Of a stretch of DNA of 64,000 bases, positions 51,117 to 59,573 are shown in pieces. Numbering within the stretch: the stretch's first letter is position 1; each line of letters begins with the position of its first letter. The notes under the pieces were generated by a model. The model was not told the origin of the DNA and made no database searches. It was given only the letters and a program-made list of their open reading frames with translations. The position numbers and the translations under genes are program-made. Source of the DNA: Bacillus tianshenii (GTDB lineage Bacteria > Bacillota > Bacilli > Bacillales > Bacillaceae_N); assembly GCA_020524525.2 (NCBI GenBank), contig CP129018.1:1-64000 (forward strand). Direction: 5' to 3'.

Positions 51117-52526
51117 ATGGATTTGTTAGCTATCCTAGATAAAATCAACGGTGTTTTATGGGGAACACCAAGTTTAGTTTTGCTATTTGGAACGGGGTTA
51201 TTTTTAACATTCATCTTGAGAGGTTTGCAATTTCGCCGGCTTCTCTACGCATTCAAAATTGCTTTTAGTAAAGAAGACGAAACGGATGCAACAGCAGAAG
51301 GAGATGTAAGTAACTTTAAAGCATTGATGACAGCGCTTGCAGCAACAATTGGAAACGGAAATATTGCTGGTGTTGCAACAGCAGTTACACTCGGCGGTCC
51401 GGGTGCAATTTTCTGGATGTGGATTGTTGGTTTGCTCGGAATGGCAACTAAATATGCAGAGGCACTTCTTGCGATGAAATATCGTGTTAAGAATGAAAAT
51501 GGAGAGTATTCAGGAGGGCCAATGTATTATGTCGAGCGAGGGCTCGGTCGGAAGTGGAAGTGGCTTGCAGTTGGCTTTGCCTTCTTTGGTGCATTTGCAG
51601 CATTAGGGATTGGGAATAGTGTACAATCAAATACAATTGCAAGTGTTATGGATGAGAGCTTTGGTGTAAGCGGGATTGTAACCGGAATTGTTTTAGCTGT
51701 ATTAACAAGCTTAATTATTTTCGGTGGTATTCAACGGATTAGCTCCGTGGCAGGTTTTTTTGTTCCGATCATGGCGTTTCTTTACATGGGTGGAGCACTA
51801 TTAATCTTAGTGTTAAATGTTGACCAAATTATTCCTGCATTCCAAACAATTTTTCATTATGCTTTTAACCCTGTATCTGCAGCAGGTGGATTTATTGGAA
51901 TTGGTGTGATGACAGCAGTACAAAGTGGTGTATCACGCGGAATTTTCTCAAATGAAGCAGGTTTAGGTACAGCGGCATTAATTGCAGGGAATGCTCGTGC
52001 AGAACATCCTGTACGTCAAGCACTTGTGGCAATGACAGGAACATTTATTGTTACTATTATTGTATGTACAATGACTGGATTAGTTCTGATTATTACTGGC
52101 TTTTGGGATGCATCAGGCGGCTTAATTTCGGGTGTTGAGCATGCAGCAAACCTTGATGGTGGTGCTTTAACAAGTGCAGCATTTGCTCATTCACTTGGTG
52201 CAATTGGTGAGTATATCGTGGCGTTCTCAGTCGTATTTTTCGGTTTTTCAACTATTGTTGGCTGGTATGTATACGGGGAAAAATGCTTTGAATACTTAGT
52301 TGGCTATAAAGGAATCTTAGGCTATCGTTTTGTTTATGTTGCAGCATGTTTCTTTGGAACAGTTGCAAACTTAACAACGGTGTGGGCTTTTGCAGACATG
52401 GCTAATGCCTTAATGATGATTCCGAACTTAATTGCACTATTACTTCTTTATAAGGTAATCGTTAACGAAACGAAAGATTACTTCGAAAACCATTATGAAG
52501 CAGCACAAGCTAAAAAAGTAAGCTAA
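51117..52526 (+). CDS. alanine:Na+ symporter, AGCS family
   Basis: Membrane transporter of 469 aa with about 10-11 helices importing alanine (or glycine) with sodium. AGCS signatures are MTALAATIGNGNIAGVATAV, GAIFWMWIVGLLGMATKYAE, SGGPMYYVERGLG, VQSGVSRGIFSNEAGLGTAA and EHPVRQALVAMTGTFIVT. The start ATG at 51117 has AAAGGGAGG about 13 nt upstream, a rather long spacing; the frame extends further up, but the start of the membrane protein fits here. A perfect cre overlaps the leader. It is divergent from the AdeR-like regulator and close to ald and alr, so an alanine-use island is likely. The terminator is shared with the LysR gene. Confidence 0.92.
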   Translation: MDLLAILDKINGVLWGTPSLVLLFGTGLFLTFILRGLQFRRLLYAFKIAFSKEDETDATAEGDVSNFKALMTALAATIGNGNIAGVATAVTLGGPGAIFWMWIVGLLGMATKYAEALLAMKYRVKNENGEYSGGPMYYVERGLGRKWKWLAVGFAFFGAFAALGIGNSVQSNTIASVMDESFGVSGIVTGIVLAVLTSLIIFGGIQRISSVAGFFVPIMAFLYMGGALLILVLNVDQIIPAFQTIFHYAFNPVSAAGGFIGIGVMTAVQSGVSRGIFSNEAGLGTAALIAGNARAEHPVRQALVAMTGTFIVTIIVCTMTGLVLIITGFWDASGGLISGVEHAANLDGGALTSAAFAHSLGAIGEYIVAFSVVFFGFSTIVGWYVYGEKCFEYLVGYKGILGYRFVYVAACFFGTVANLTTVWAFADMANALMMIPNLIALLLLYKVIVNETKDYFENHYEAAQAKKVS

Positions 52527-52530
52527 TAGA

Positions 52531-52562
52531 AAGGGCGGCCGGTATTGGTCGCCCTTTATTTT
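52531..52562. terminator. bidirectional terminator between the symporter and LysR gene
   Basis: AAAGGGCG(G) / (T)CGCCCTTT stem and ATTTTAT tail. Confidence 0.85.
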
Positions 52563-53454
52563 ATGAAGAACAATAGCTTTTACAATAATGTAAAAATGTC
52601 TTGAACAATGGGGAAAGGTATTTATCCTTATGATAAATAATCGTAAAATTTCTCGGGAAATCGACATCTTCTAACTTAACATGGACGAGGCTTCCATAGT
52701 GAAGTTCTTCGAGAACAGCAAGTCTTGAAATGATTGATATACCTAAGTTCGCCTCAACTGCTTTTTTGATAGCTTCTGTATTATTTAAGACATGAGTAAT
52801 ATCGTAAGTAATGTTATGTCTTGTGAAAACTTCTTCGACAATTTCTTGTGTTCCACTACCTTTTTCCCGGGCAATAATTGCTTCTTGTTGAAATTCGGCA
52901 GATTTTATCACTTTATCTGTTTTCATTGCCCAAGAGTGATTGGGTGAACAAATCAAATAAAGCTCATCATTCATCATGTGTTCTGTCACAATCTCTTTTG
53001 AGTGAACAACCCCCTCTACAATTCCAACATCTAATTCATGATTAAGAATTAACTCTTCCACAATTCTTGTATTATTAATGGTGTAATGTAGATTAATGTT
53101 CTTGTGTTTTGCTCTGAATGAAGCCGCTAACTTTGGAAGCAAGTAAGTCCCAATAGTGGTGCTGGCACCAATTTTTAGTTCTCCAAGCTGCATATTCTGA
53201 AAATGCTGCATTGTGACTTTGGATTCGTTTACCAGAGCTAAGATTTTCTTAGCGTAAGAGTAAAAGCTTTCACCTGCATCTGTAAGGTACAAGCGACGTT
53301 TCAATCGTTCAAATAATTTGACGTTCAAGTCTTCCTCGAGCTCCAAGATCGTTTGGCTTACAGCTGGCTGTGTCATATACAGAGTTTTAGCTGCTTCTGT
53401 CATATTTTTGGTTTCAGCAGTTTTCACAAAAACGTGCAATTGTCGAAAATTCAT
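52561..53454 (-). CDS. LysR-family transcriptional regulator
   Basis: A 297-aa regulator. The N-terminal winged HTH reads MNFRQLHVFVKTAETKNMTE then AAKTLYMTQPAVSQTILELE. The C-terminal effector domain begins LKIGASTTIGTYLLP and has LELNHELDVGIVEG-type stretches, as in the CysL/CbbR-like branch. ATG 53454 has AAGGTGATG upstream. It is divergent (110 bp) from a YeiH-family gene, an arrangement found in many bacteria, which makes YeiH its likely target. The effector is unknown; sulfur or sulfite status is the common guess for this pair. Confidence 0.92.
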   Translation of the reverse strand: MNFRQLHVFVKTAETKNMTEAAKTLYMTQPAVSQTILELEEDLNVKLFERLKRRLYLTDAGESFYSYAKKILALVNESKVTMQHFQNMQLGELKIGASTTIGTYLLPKLAASFRAKHKNINLHYTINNTRIVEELILNHELDVGIVEGVVHSKEIVTEHMMNDELYLICSPNHSWAMKTDKVIKSAEFQQEAIIAREKGSGTQEIVEEVFTRHNITYDITHVLNNTEAIKKAVEANLGISIISRLAVLEELHYGSLVHVKLEDVDFPRNFTIIYHKDKYLSPLFKTFLHYCKSYCSS

Positions 53455-53564
53455 GTCATCACCTTTACATAAGTAATTACTAATTAAAAATATAAAAATA
53501 TATTATTTTACTTATAGTATACCATAATCTACAATTTAAGTAGAGGATAGGGATGGTGGTATGA

Positions 53565-54560
53565 GTGAATTTTTTGAAAAAAACCTGGTTAGGTTTGGCC
53601 TTAACAATAGGAGTAGCAATTGTAGCTTCTCTTACGCAAAAAATTGAAATATTAGAACAAATGCACGTTAACGCCCTTATTTTAGCGATTCTTCTTGGCA
53701 TGTTAATACGTAATTTTATTCCTTTTTCTGAGCGCTTTATGCCTGGAATTCAGTTTTCATATAAAGGATTGCTTCGTTTTGCAGTTGTCCTGCTCGGTTT
53801 TAAGTTAAGCATTATGCAAGTATTTGAAGTAGGTTTGAAAGGAATCTTGCTGGTAACAATCTTAGTTACAGCTGCATTTCTATTTACGATTCGGGTAGGG
53901 AAGTGGCTTGGACTTAATGTTGAGTCTTCGATTTTGATTGGAACAGGCTGTTCGATTTGTGGTGCATCAGCTATTGCTGGGATTGCTCCGGTTATCAAAG
54001 CAGAAGAAAGGGACGTTACTTTTTCTGTGGCAGCAATCACTGTGTTTGGTACCATTTCAATGATTCTTTACCCAGTGATTTTTCGACTGTTTCAGTGGCC
54101 TGAATTAATGTATGGTGTATGGACAGGGGCTTCTGTTCATGAAGTGGCGCAAGTTGTGGCAGCGGGTTTTGCAATTGGTGATGAAGCAGGTAAATTTGCA
54201 ACACTTGTTAAGTTAACGCGAGTATTATTACTTATACCGATGATTCTGCTTCTAAGTGTGTGGAAGACAAAGCAAGAAGCAGGCACTGGGAAAAACAAAA
54301 AAATAACGGTGCCTTGGTTTGTAACAGGTTTTATTCTCATTGTCCTTTTGAATTCAACAGGTCTCATTTCAGACGCAAGCGTTTCAGTGATTAACAATGC
54401 AACAAATTTTATCTTGCTTATTGCAATGGCGGGTCTGGGGCTTGCTACAAGTTTTTCTGTAGTTCGAAAGACAGGTATGAAGCCAATTTACCTAACATTA
54501 GCGACAACAGTTTTTTTATCTGTTGTTTCACTTATTTTAGTAAAATTATTTTATGTATAG
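53565..54560 (+). CDS. YeiH/UPF0324-family membrane protein, putative sulfate exporter
   Basis: Polytopic membrane protein of 331 aa with about 10 helices. The family pattern is clear: GMLIRNFIP near the first helices, LLGFKLSIMQV, IGTGCSICGASAIAGIAPVI (a conserved double-cysteine loop), VHEVAQVVAAGFAIGDEAG and VKLTRVLLLIPMI. UPF0324 members are annotated as putative sulfate/sulfonate exporters, with little direct proof. The start is GTG 53565 with GGATGGTGG upstream; the nearby ATG 53561 is out of frame. It is divergent from its probable LysR regulator and ended by a terminator. Confidence 0.9.
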   Translation: MNFLKKTWLGLALTIGVAIVASLTQKIEILEQMHVNALILAILLGMLIRNFIPFSERFMPGIQFSYKGLLRFAVVLLGFKLSIMQVFEVGLKGILLVTILVTAAFLFTIRVGKWLGLNVESSILIGTGCSICGASAIAGIAPVIKAEERDVTFSVAAITVFGTISMILYPVIFRLFQWPELMYGVWTGASVHEVAQVVAAGFAIGDEAGKFATLVKLTRVLLLIPMILLLSVWKTKQEAGTGKNKKITVPWFVTGFILIVLLNSTGLISDASVSVINNATNFILLIAMAGLGLATSFSVVRKTGMKPIYLTLATTVFLSVVSLILVKLFYV

Positions 54561-54562
54561 CT

Positions 54563-54592
54563 AAACACGGGCAGAGAAGCTCGTGTTTTTTT
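54563..54592 (+). terminator. terminator after the YeiH-type gene
   Basis: AACACGGGC / GCTCGTGTT hairpin (with a G-U) and a run of T. Confidence 0.85.
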
Positions 54593-54872
54593 ATGGAAAA
54601 TGCACAAAAGAAGAGGGACTAATTGGGGTTGTCTATCGGTGAAGGACATGGTATGATTAGTTCGGTTGTTTGATGTCTGACCTCCTACCAATCATGGGAA
54701 TGTAAACGATACCATGGAAATAGGCTTCATGCTGTAATTATACTTAATATGGAAATAGATTTGTTTATCAGTAATGTATAAAGGGTAGGTTTCGGACAAG
54801 ATGACAAATAGCCTGGAGAAAACCGTCGGTGCTTAGGGACTAAAAAATTCACTTCACAAAGGAGTGCGCATC
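54593..54872 (+). other. nupC leader region without genes; cre-like site at 54701-54714
   Basis: About 280 nt without an ORF. TGTAAACGATACCA (54701-54714) matches the cre consensus except one base and sits in a larger partial palindrome (CATGGGAATG...GATACCATGG). Downstream, 54780-54845 is relatively G-rich (GGTAGGTTTCGGAC, ACCGTCGGT), which may be leader RNA structure. It matches no riboswitch class that I recognise. Confidence 0.5.
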
Positions 54873-56087
54873 ATGAATATTCTATGGGGTCTTTTAGGTA
54901 TTGTCGTTGTCCTTGGTATAGCGTTTTTATTTTCAAATAATAAAAAATTAATTAATTGGCGAACAATCTTAGTTGGCTTGGCCATTCAAGTAGGGTTTGG
55001 TGTCGCTGTATTGAAATGGGACTTCGGAAAAGCAGCTCTTAAGAAATTAACAGAAGTTGTGAACAGTATTGTTGGTTATGCAAATGAAGGGATTAATTTC
55101 CTGTTCGGAGGATTTTTCCAAGAAGGAACGAACATTGGAATGGTCTTCGCATTTCAAGTGTTGCCTGTTGTTATTTTCTTCTCATCTTTGATTTCAGTTC
55201 TTTATTATGTAGGGGTTATGCAGTGGGTTATAAAATTGCTTGGTGGGGCTTTAGCAAAACTGTTAGGTACAAGTAAGACAGAATCACTTTCTGCTGCGGC
55301 AAATATTTTCGTCGGTCAAACAGAAGCACCATTAGTGGTCAAGCCTTATATTCATAAGATGACCCAATCTGAGTTGTTTGCTGTTATGACGGGAGGTCTT
55401 GCTTCAGTAGCTGGTTCAGTATTAATCGGATACTCATTATTAGGTGTACCACTTGAATACTTATTAGCAGCAAGCTTTATGGCTGCTCCAGCAGGTCTTA
55501 TTATGGCAAAAATGATTATGCCAGAAACAGAAGATACGAGTGGTCAAACAATTACGATGGAAAAAGATAAAGAATCTACAAATGTTGTCGATGCTGCAGC
55601 ACGTGGTGCAAGTATTGGTCTTGATCTTGCTTTAAATATCGGTGCGATGCTTCTTGCATTTATCGCGTTAATTGCTCTTGTTAATGGTCTATTAGGATGG
55701 GTCGGTGGAATATTTGGTTATAGTGACCTGTCTCTTGAATTGATTCTTGGTGTATTATTTTCACCAATTGCCTTTGCGATTGGCGTACCATGGCAGGAAG
55801 CGGTTCAAGCAGGTGGATACATTGGTCAAAAGCTTGTGTTAAACGAGTTTGTTGCCTATTCAAACTTCGCACCTGAAATTGGTAATCTATCAGAAAAAAC
55901 CGTTGCAATTATGAGTTTCGCACTTTGTGGTTTCGCTAATATTTCATCAATGGCTATTCTTCTCGGTGGACTTGGTAATCTTGCACCAAATCGTCGTGCA
56001 GACATTGCGCGTCTAGGTTTGCGTGCTGTACTAGCTGGTATGCTGGCTTCACTTCTAAGTGGTGCGATTGCTGGAATGTTATTTTAA
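54873..56087 (+). CDS. nupC: concentrative nucleoside transporter, NupC/CNT family
   Basis: Nucleoside:H+ (or Na+) symporter of 404 aa. The CNT core is typical: [40 protein letters not shown] (nucleoside-binding Gln-Thr-Glu), [20 protein letters not shown], and at the C-terminus [20 protein letters not shown] with [14 protein letters not shown]. The start ATG at 54873 has AAGGAG 8 nt upstream; the GTG at 54864 overlaps that site and is rejected. It is followed by deoC, so imported (deoxy)nucleosides feed into sugar breakdown. A cre-like site lies upstream. Confidence 0.94.
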   Translation: MNILWGLLGIVVVLGIAFLFSNNKKLINWRTILVGLAIQVGFGVAVLKWDFGKAALKKLTEVVNSIVGYANEGINFLFGGFFQEGTNIGMVFAFQVLPVVIFFSSLISVLYYVGVMQWVIKLLGGALAKLLGTSKTESLSAAANIFVGQTEAPLVVKPYIHKMTQSELFAVMTGGLASVAGSVLIGYSLLGVPLEYLLAASFMAAPAGLIMAKMIMPETEDTSGQTITMEKDKESTNVVDAAARGASIGLDLALNIGAMLLAFIALIALVNGLLGWVGGIFGYSDLSLELILGVLFSPIAFAIGVPWQEAVQAGGYIGQKLVLNEFVAYSNFAPEIGNLSEKTVAIMSFALCGFANISSMAILLGGLGNLAPNRRADIARLGLRAVLAGMLASLLSGAIAGMLF

Positions 56088-56161
56088 CACTAGGTGTTTT
56101 TAAGACGCTGTGATATTATATAGCCGTCATGATGTTGAAAGAGATAAGGGAGGACATATAC

Positions 56162-56833
56162 ATGAGCACGAAGCTTGCAAAAATGATTGATCATACATTG
56201 TTAAAGCCAGAATCTCAGAAAGACCAAGTGGTCACACTAGCGAATGAGGCGAAAGAACATGGATTTGCGTCTGTTTGTGTAAACCCAACTTGGGTAGAAG
56301 TGGCTGCGGACATTTTAAAGGGCAGTGACGTTTTAGTTTGTACTGTTATTGGTTTCCCGCTAGGTGCTACAACACCTGAAGTCAAAGCATTTGAAACAAA
56401 AAATGCGATTGAAAATGGTGCGCAAGAAATTGACATGGTTATTAATGTAGGTGCTCTTAAGGACGGTAACGATGTACTAGTAGAGCGTGACATTCGAGCA
56501 GTTGTTGAGGCGGCGAAAGGAAAGGCACTTGTAAAAGTTATTATTGAAACATGCTTGCTTACTGATGAAGAAAAAGTACGTGCGTGTGAGCTTTCTGTCA
56601 AAGCAGGTGCTGATTATGTCAAAACATCTACAGGTTTTGCAGGCGGTGGAGCAACTGTAGAAGATATTGCCTTAATGCGTAAAACAGTTGGCCCTGACAT
56701 CGGGGTGAAAGCATCTGGCGGCGTACGTAGTTATGAAGATGCTCAAGCAATGATTGATGCAGGTGCAACACGAATTGGCGCAAGCTCTGGTATTGCAATT
56801 GTAAACGGTGAAGAGGGAAGTTCCGATTATTAA
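56162..56833 (+). CDS. deoC: deoxyribose-phosphate aldolase
   Basis: Splits 2-deoxyribose-5-phosphate into glyceraldehyde-3-phosphate and acetaldehyde; 223 aa. The barrel opens with [10 protein letters not shown]; catalytic regions are VCVNPTWV, the acidic [18 protein letters not shown], the lysine in [11 protein letters not shown] and the Schiff-base lysine in [12 protein letters not shown], then [16 protein letters not shown] 56162 follows AAGGGAGGACATATAC. The longer frame from 56129 is rejected. It is the second gene of the nupC-deoC-xapX unit. No phosphorylase or phosphopentomutase gene is included here. Confidence 0.96.
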   Translation: MSTKLAKMIDHTLLKPESQKDQVVTLANEAKEHGFASVCVNPTWVEVAADILKGSDVLVCTVIGFPLGATTPEVKAFETKNAIENGAQEIDMVINVGALKDGNDVLVERDIRAVVEAAKGKALVKVIIETCLLTDEEKVRACELSVKAGADYVKTSTGFAGGGATVEDIALMRKTVGPDIGVKASGGVRSYEDAQAMIDAGATRIGASSGIAIVNGEEGSSDY

Positions 56834-56866
56834 TTTTCCTTTTGACCCGAATGAGAGGTTATCGAC

Positions 56867-57037
56867 ATGAAAGAAATTATACTGAGTTTAATAGCGGGAA
56901 TATTTGTCGGTATTTTATTTAAGGTAATTCGACTACCTTTACCTGCTCCTCCTGTCTTATCTGGAATCTTAGGTATTGTAGGAATTTATCTTGGCGGTAT
57001 GTTTGCAGACTATATTTTAAAGCTATTAGGAAAATAA
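56867..57037 (+). CDS. XapX-domain small membrane protein (DUF1427)
   Basis: A 56-aa hydrophobic protein, MKEIILSLIAGIFVGILFKV then RLPLPAPPVLSGILGIVG, with two membrane helices and the conserved P-x-P-A-P-P-x-LSG loop of the XapX family. ATG 56867 has GAGAGG 8 nt upstream. XapX-type proteins are named from the E. coli xanthosine (xap) locus; here the gene follows nupC and deoC by 33 nt, again a nucleoside setting. A role in nucleoside transport or sensing is inference. The shared terminator with the convergent DAACS gene follows. Confidence 0.85.
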   Translation: MKEIILSLIAGIFVGILFKVIRLPLPAPPVLSGILGIVGIYLGGMFADYILKLLGK

Positions 57038-57044
57038 CAAAAAA

Positions 57045-57081
57045 GAAACCCCCGGTCATTACTTATGACACGGGGGTTTCC
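57045..57081. terminator. bidirectional terminator
   Basis: GAAACCCCCG(GTCAT) / (ATGAC)ACGGGGGTTTC: a long stem with a five-base loop; A-rich before, T-rich after. Confidence 0.92.
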
Positions 57082-57088
57082 TATAGCA

Positions 57089-58282
57089 TTAGCCTGCTTT
57101 TGATTCTGATATATGTTTAAGTGATTTAGAAGGACTTAGCTTATCAACAATAGTAGCAATCGCGCCATCGCCTGTAACATTGCAAGCTGTACCTAAGCTA
57201 TCCTGTGCAAGGTAAAGAGCGATCATAAGTGAAACCATTGTTTCATTAAAGCCAAGCATAGATTGTAGTAAACCAAGAGCCGCCATTACTGCACCACCGG
57301 GCACACCTGGAGCAGCAATCATTGTTACACCTAGCATAAGGATAAACGGAAATAGAGTGGCAAACGTTGGGGTTTGTCCATTTAGAAACATAACAGCCAT
57401 TGAACAGCTGACTAATGTAATCGTGCTTCCAGACAGATGAATGGTTGCACACAAAGGAACAACAAAATCTGCAATACGTTCACGGATACCGTTTTTCTTT
57501 GTTTGACGTAGTGTCACAGGAATAGTTGAAGCAGAAGATTGGGTACCAAGGGCCGTAAAGTAGGCTGGCATCATTGTTTTTAATAGTGAAAAAACATTCT
57601 TTCTTGCTAGGATTCCTGCTGTTGTATATTGAATCATTAACATAACGATATGAAGAGCAATAATTACAACAAACACTTTCGCAAATGTTGACATAATAGC
57701 AGCAACTTGTCCGCCGTGTGTCATGTTTGCGAAGATACCGAAAATATGAAACGGCAATAGCGGAATAATAATTACTGAAATTAATTTCTCGATAATACTA
57801 CGAAAGTCAATCATCACATTTTGAAGTGCGTCGCTCTTAAGGGCTGCAATACCTAGGCCAAGTGTGAATGATAAAAGCAATGCTGTCATCACATCCATAA
57901 TTGGCTGCATTTCGACTTCAAAGAAAGGAGATAAAAGAACTTCTTCAGGGTTCTCTATATTTTCTAGAAACGCTCCTGTTTGAAGGAACTTTGGAAAAAG
58001 AAAAGAACCTGTACCAAATGCAAGTGTTCCTGCAATAACTGTTGAAAGATAAGCAATTCCAGCTGTTAATGATAGCAGTTTGCCGGCGCCTCGTCCCATT
58101 TGTCCAATTCCAGGCGCAATAAAACCAATAATAATAAGTGGAATCGCAAATCCAAGGAAATTTCCAAAAATACCGTTAAAGGTGGAAAATAATTGAATCG
58201 TCCATTCTGGAACGAAAGAACCGATTAAAATACCGAGGCCAATCGCCAAAATAATCCTGGGTAGTAATCCAAAGTTTCGCAT
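57089..58282 (-). CDS. dicarboxylate/amino acid:cation symporter (DAACS family)
   Basis: Sodium- or proton-coupled carrier of 397 aa for acidic amino acids, C4-dicarboxylates or serine/threonine. Family elements are the first helix LLPRIILAIGLGILIGSFVP, the serine-rich loop TALGTQSSASTIPVTLRQTK, VPLCATIHLSGSTITLVSCS, and the cation-site helix end with QDSLGTACNVTGDGAIATI. It is closest in feel to the Bacillus YhcL/SstT-like carriers; the substrate is unsure. ATG 58282 follows GGGAGGACAACGAG. It is divergent from glcT across 270 bp and ends at the terminator shared with nupC-deoC-xapX. Confidence 0.9.
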   Translation of the reverse strand: MRNFGLLPRIILAIGLGILIGSFVPEWTIQLFSTFNGIFGNFLGFAIPLIIIGFIAPGIGQMGRGAGKLLSLTAGIAYLSTVIAGTLAFGTGSFLFPKFLQTGAFLENIENPEEVLLSPFFEVEMQPIMDVMTALLLSFTLGLGIAALKSDALQNVMIDFRSIIEKLISVIIIPLLPFHIFGIFANMTHGGQVAAIMSTFAKVFVVIIALHIVMLMIQYTTAGILARKNVFSLLKTMMPAYFTALGTQSSASTIPVTLRQTKKNGIRERIADFVVPLCATIHLSGSTITLVSCSMAVMFLNGQTPTFATLFPFILMLGVTMIAAPGVPGGAVMAALGLLQSMLGFNETMVSLMIALYLAQDSLGTACNVTGDGAIATIVDKLSPSKSLKHISESKAG

Positions 58283-58457
58283 CTCGTTGTCCTCCCTGAA
58301 AGTACAGTTGTCTTTATGGAGTGAATTATACAGACATCCACTTATTATGTGAATAGATATAGAATTATTTGTTATATTAAGAAAATTTAAATAAAAATAT
58401 ATTGCAAAAACTATTTAGGTTTACATAAATTACATAGTTCGAAATATTTGTCGAGAA

Positions 58458-58486
58458 TTGACGAATAAGTGGTTTTTCTGTACTAT
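58458..58486 (+). promoter_or_regulatory. predicted sigma-A promoter of glcT
   Basis: TTGACG (58458-58463), 17-bp spacer, TACTAT (58481-58486). It lies in the 270-bp divergent region with the DAACS gene, which otherwise shows only A+T-rich DNA and cre-like fragments. Confidence 0.6.
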
Positions 58487-58552
58487 GTAAACGTTCTATA
58501 AATGTGATGAAAGCGTTTCATTGTTGGAAAATGAAAGGAGGGAATGGGATCG

Positions 58553-59392
58553 ATGAAGGACACATTATCTATAAAAAAAGTGCTGAATAACAATGTGTTA
58601 ATTACCGACCATCCTTCTCATAATGAAGTGGTATTGATTGGAAAAGGGATCGGTTTTGGTAAAAAGTCTGGAGATACCATTACACCTGAATCGGCTGAAA
58701 AAATATATGTACTCGAAAATGAGCAAGAACAAGAGCAATATAAGCAGCTTCTTCCATTAATTGATGAACAATTAATTATTGTCATGAATGAAATTATTCA
58801 TTATATAGAAGAACAAGTACAAGGAAGTTTGAATGAGCATATTCATGTTGCGTTAACCGACCACATATCATTTGCAATCAAACGTCATGAGCAGGGGTTG
58901 GATTTGCACAATCCATTCCTAATTGAGACGGAGACACTATATCCGAAAGAGTATCATATTGCTGAGCAAGTTATTAAGATTGTAAACGAACGAATTGGTG
59001 TTGATCTTCCTGAAGGTGAAATTGGATTCGTTGCTCTTCACATCTATAGTGCAAGGACAAATACTGATTTATCAGAGGTTAATCAATATTCTCAGTTAAT
59101 AAGCAAGCTAATTAACATTATTGAAAGTAGCTTGAAAATTAAAATTGATAATGAGAGTGTAAGTTATCTACGGCTTGTACGTCATCTCCGTTCTACGATA
59201 GAAAGGGTGAAGAATGGAGAAAAAATTGAAGAGCCAGAAAAATTCACTTTATTATTGAAAGAAGAATACCCAATCTGTTATAATTTATCGTGGAAAGTGA
59301 TAAAAGTGATGCAGCAATTTTTAAATGAAAAGGTTTACGAAGCTGAAGCCGTGTATTTAACAATGCACTTGCAAAGGCTTACGAAAAAATAA
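58553..59392 (+). CDS. glcT: PtsGHI antiterminator, BglG/SacY family
   Basis: RNA-binding antiterminator (279 aa) that lets RNA polymerase pass the terminator before ptsG when glucose is transported. The CAT RNA-binding domain opens with KKVLNNNVLITDHPSHNEVV then LIGKGIGFGKKSGD. Two PTS-regulated PRD domains follow (about 65-170, with LTDHISFAIKR; about 175-280, ending YLTMHLQRLTKK). Their histidines are phosphorylated by EII-Glc and HPr in B. subtilis. ATG 58553 is chosen because AAAGGAGGG sits 10 nt upstream, whereas ATG 58544 abuts it. Its RNA target hairpin is at 59411-59440, right after the gene. Confidence 0.93.
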   Translation: MKDTLSIKKVLNNNVLITDHPSHNEVVLIGKGIGFGKKSGDTITPESAEKIYVLENEQEQEQYKQLLPLIDEQLIIVMNEIIHYIEEQVQGSLNEHIHVALTDHISFAIKRHEQGLDLHNPFLIETETLYPKEYHIAEQVIKIVNERIGVDLPEGEIGFVALHIYSARTNTDLSEVNQYSQLISKLINIIESSLKIKIDNESVSYLRLVRHLRSTIERVKNGEKIEEPEKFTLLLKEEYPICYNLSWKVIKVMQQFLNEKVYEAEAVYLTMHLQRLTKK

Positions 59393-59410
59393 TAAACGTT
59401 ACGGCTTTCT

Positions 59411-59440
59411 TTACGTGTAACTGATTCGATCAGGCATGAG
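59411..59440 (+). promoter_or_regulatory. RAT antiterminator RNA for GlcT
   Basis: TTTACGTGTAACTGATTCGA then TCAGGCATGAG, close to the known ptsG RAT of B. subtilis (as recalled), with the internal hairpin CTGATTCGATCAG. Its 3' part overlaps the first arm of the terminator, so the two structures exclude each other. Confidence 0.85.
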
Positions 59441-59521
59441 TGAAGAGAGACGCAGGTTAAAGTATGGGGATACGTATATCTTCATATCGACCTGTTGTCT
59501 TTTTTCATTCATGCCTTTTTT
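59432..59521 (+). terminator. ptsG leader terminator controlled by GlcT
   Basis: A long hairpin. AGGCATGAGTGAAGAGAGAC and AGGT on the 5' side pair with ACCTG, GTCT and TTCATTCATGCCT on the 3' side, then TTTTT. It lies between RAT and ptsG. Confidence 0.85.
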
Positions 59522-59573
59522 ATTTGCTGCAAACACTTAATAAGTACCATCATGAATTAAGGAGGGAAGGCAC

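Noticed and set aside
54780-54850. Riboswitch in the nupC leader
   Set aside because: Compared mentally with purine, preQ1, SAM, TPP, c-di-GMP, glycine and ykkC classes; no conserved core found.
58508-58522. Cre site ATGAAAGCGTTTCAT before glcT
   Set aside because: One base shorter than the cre consensus spacing, so not called as a feature, though a weak CcpA site is possible.
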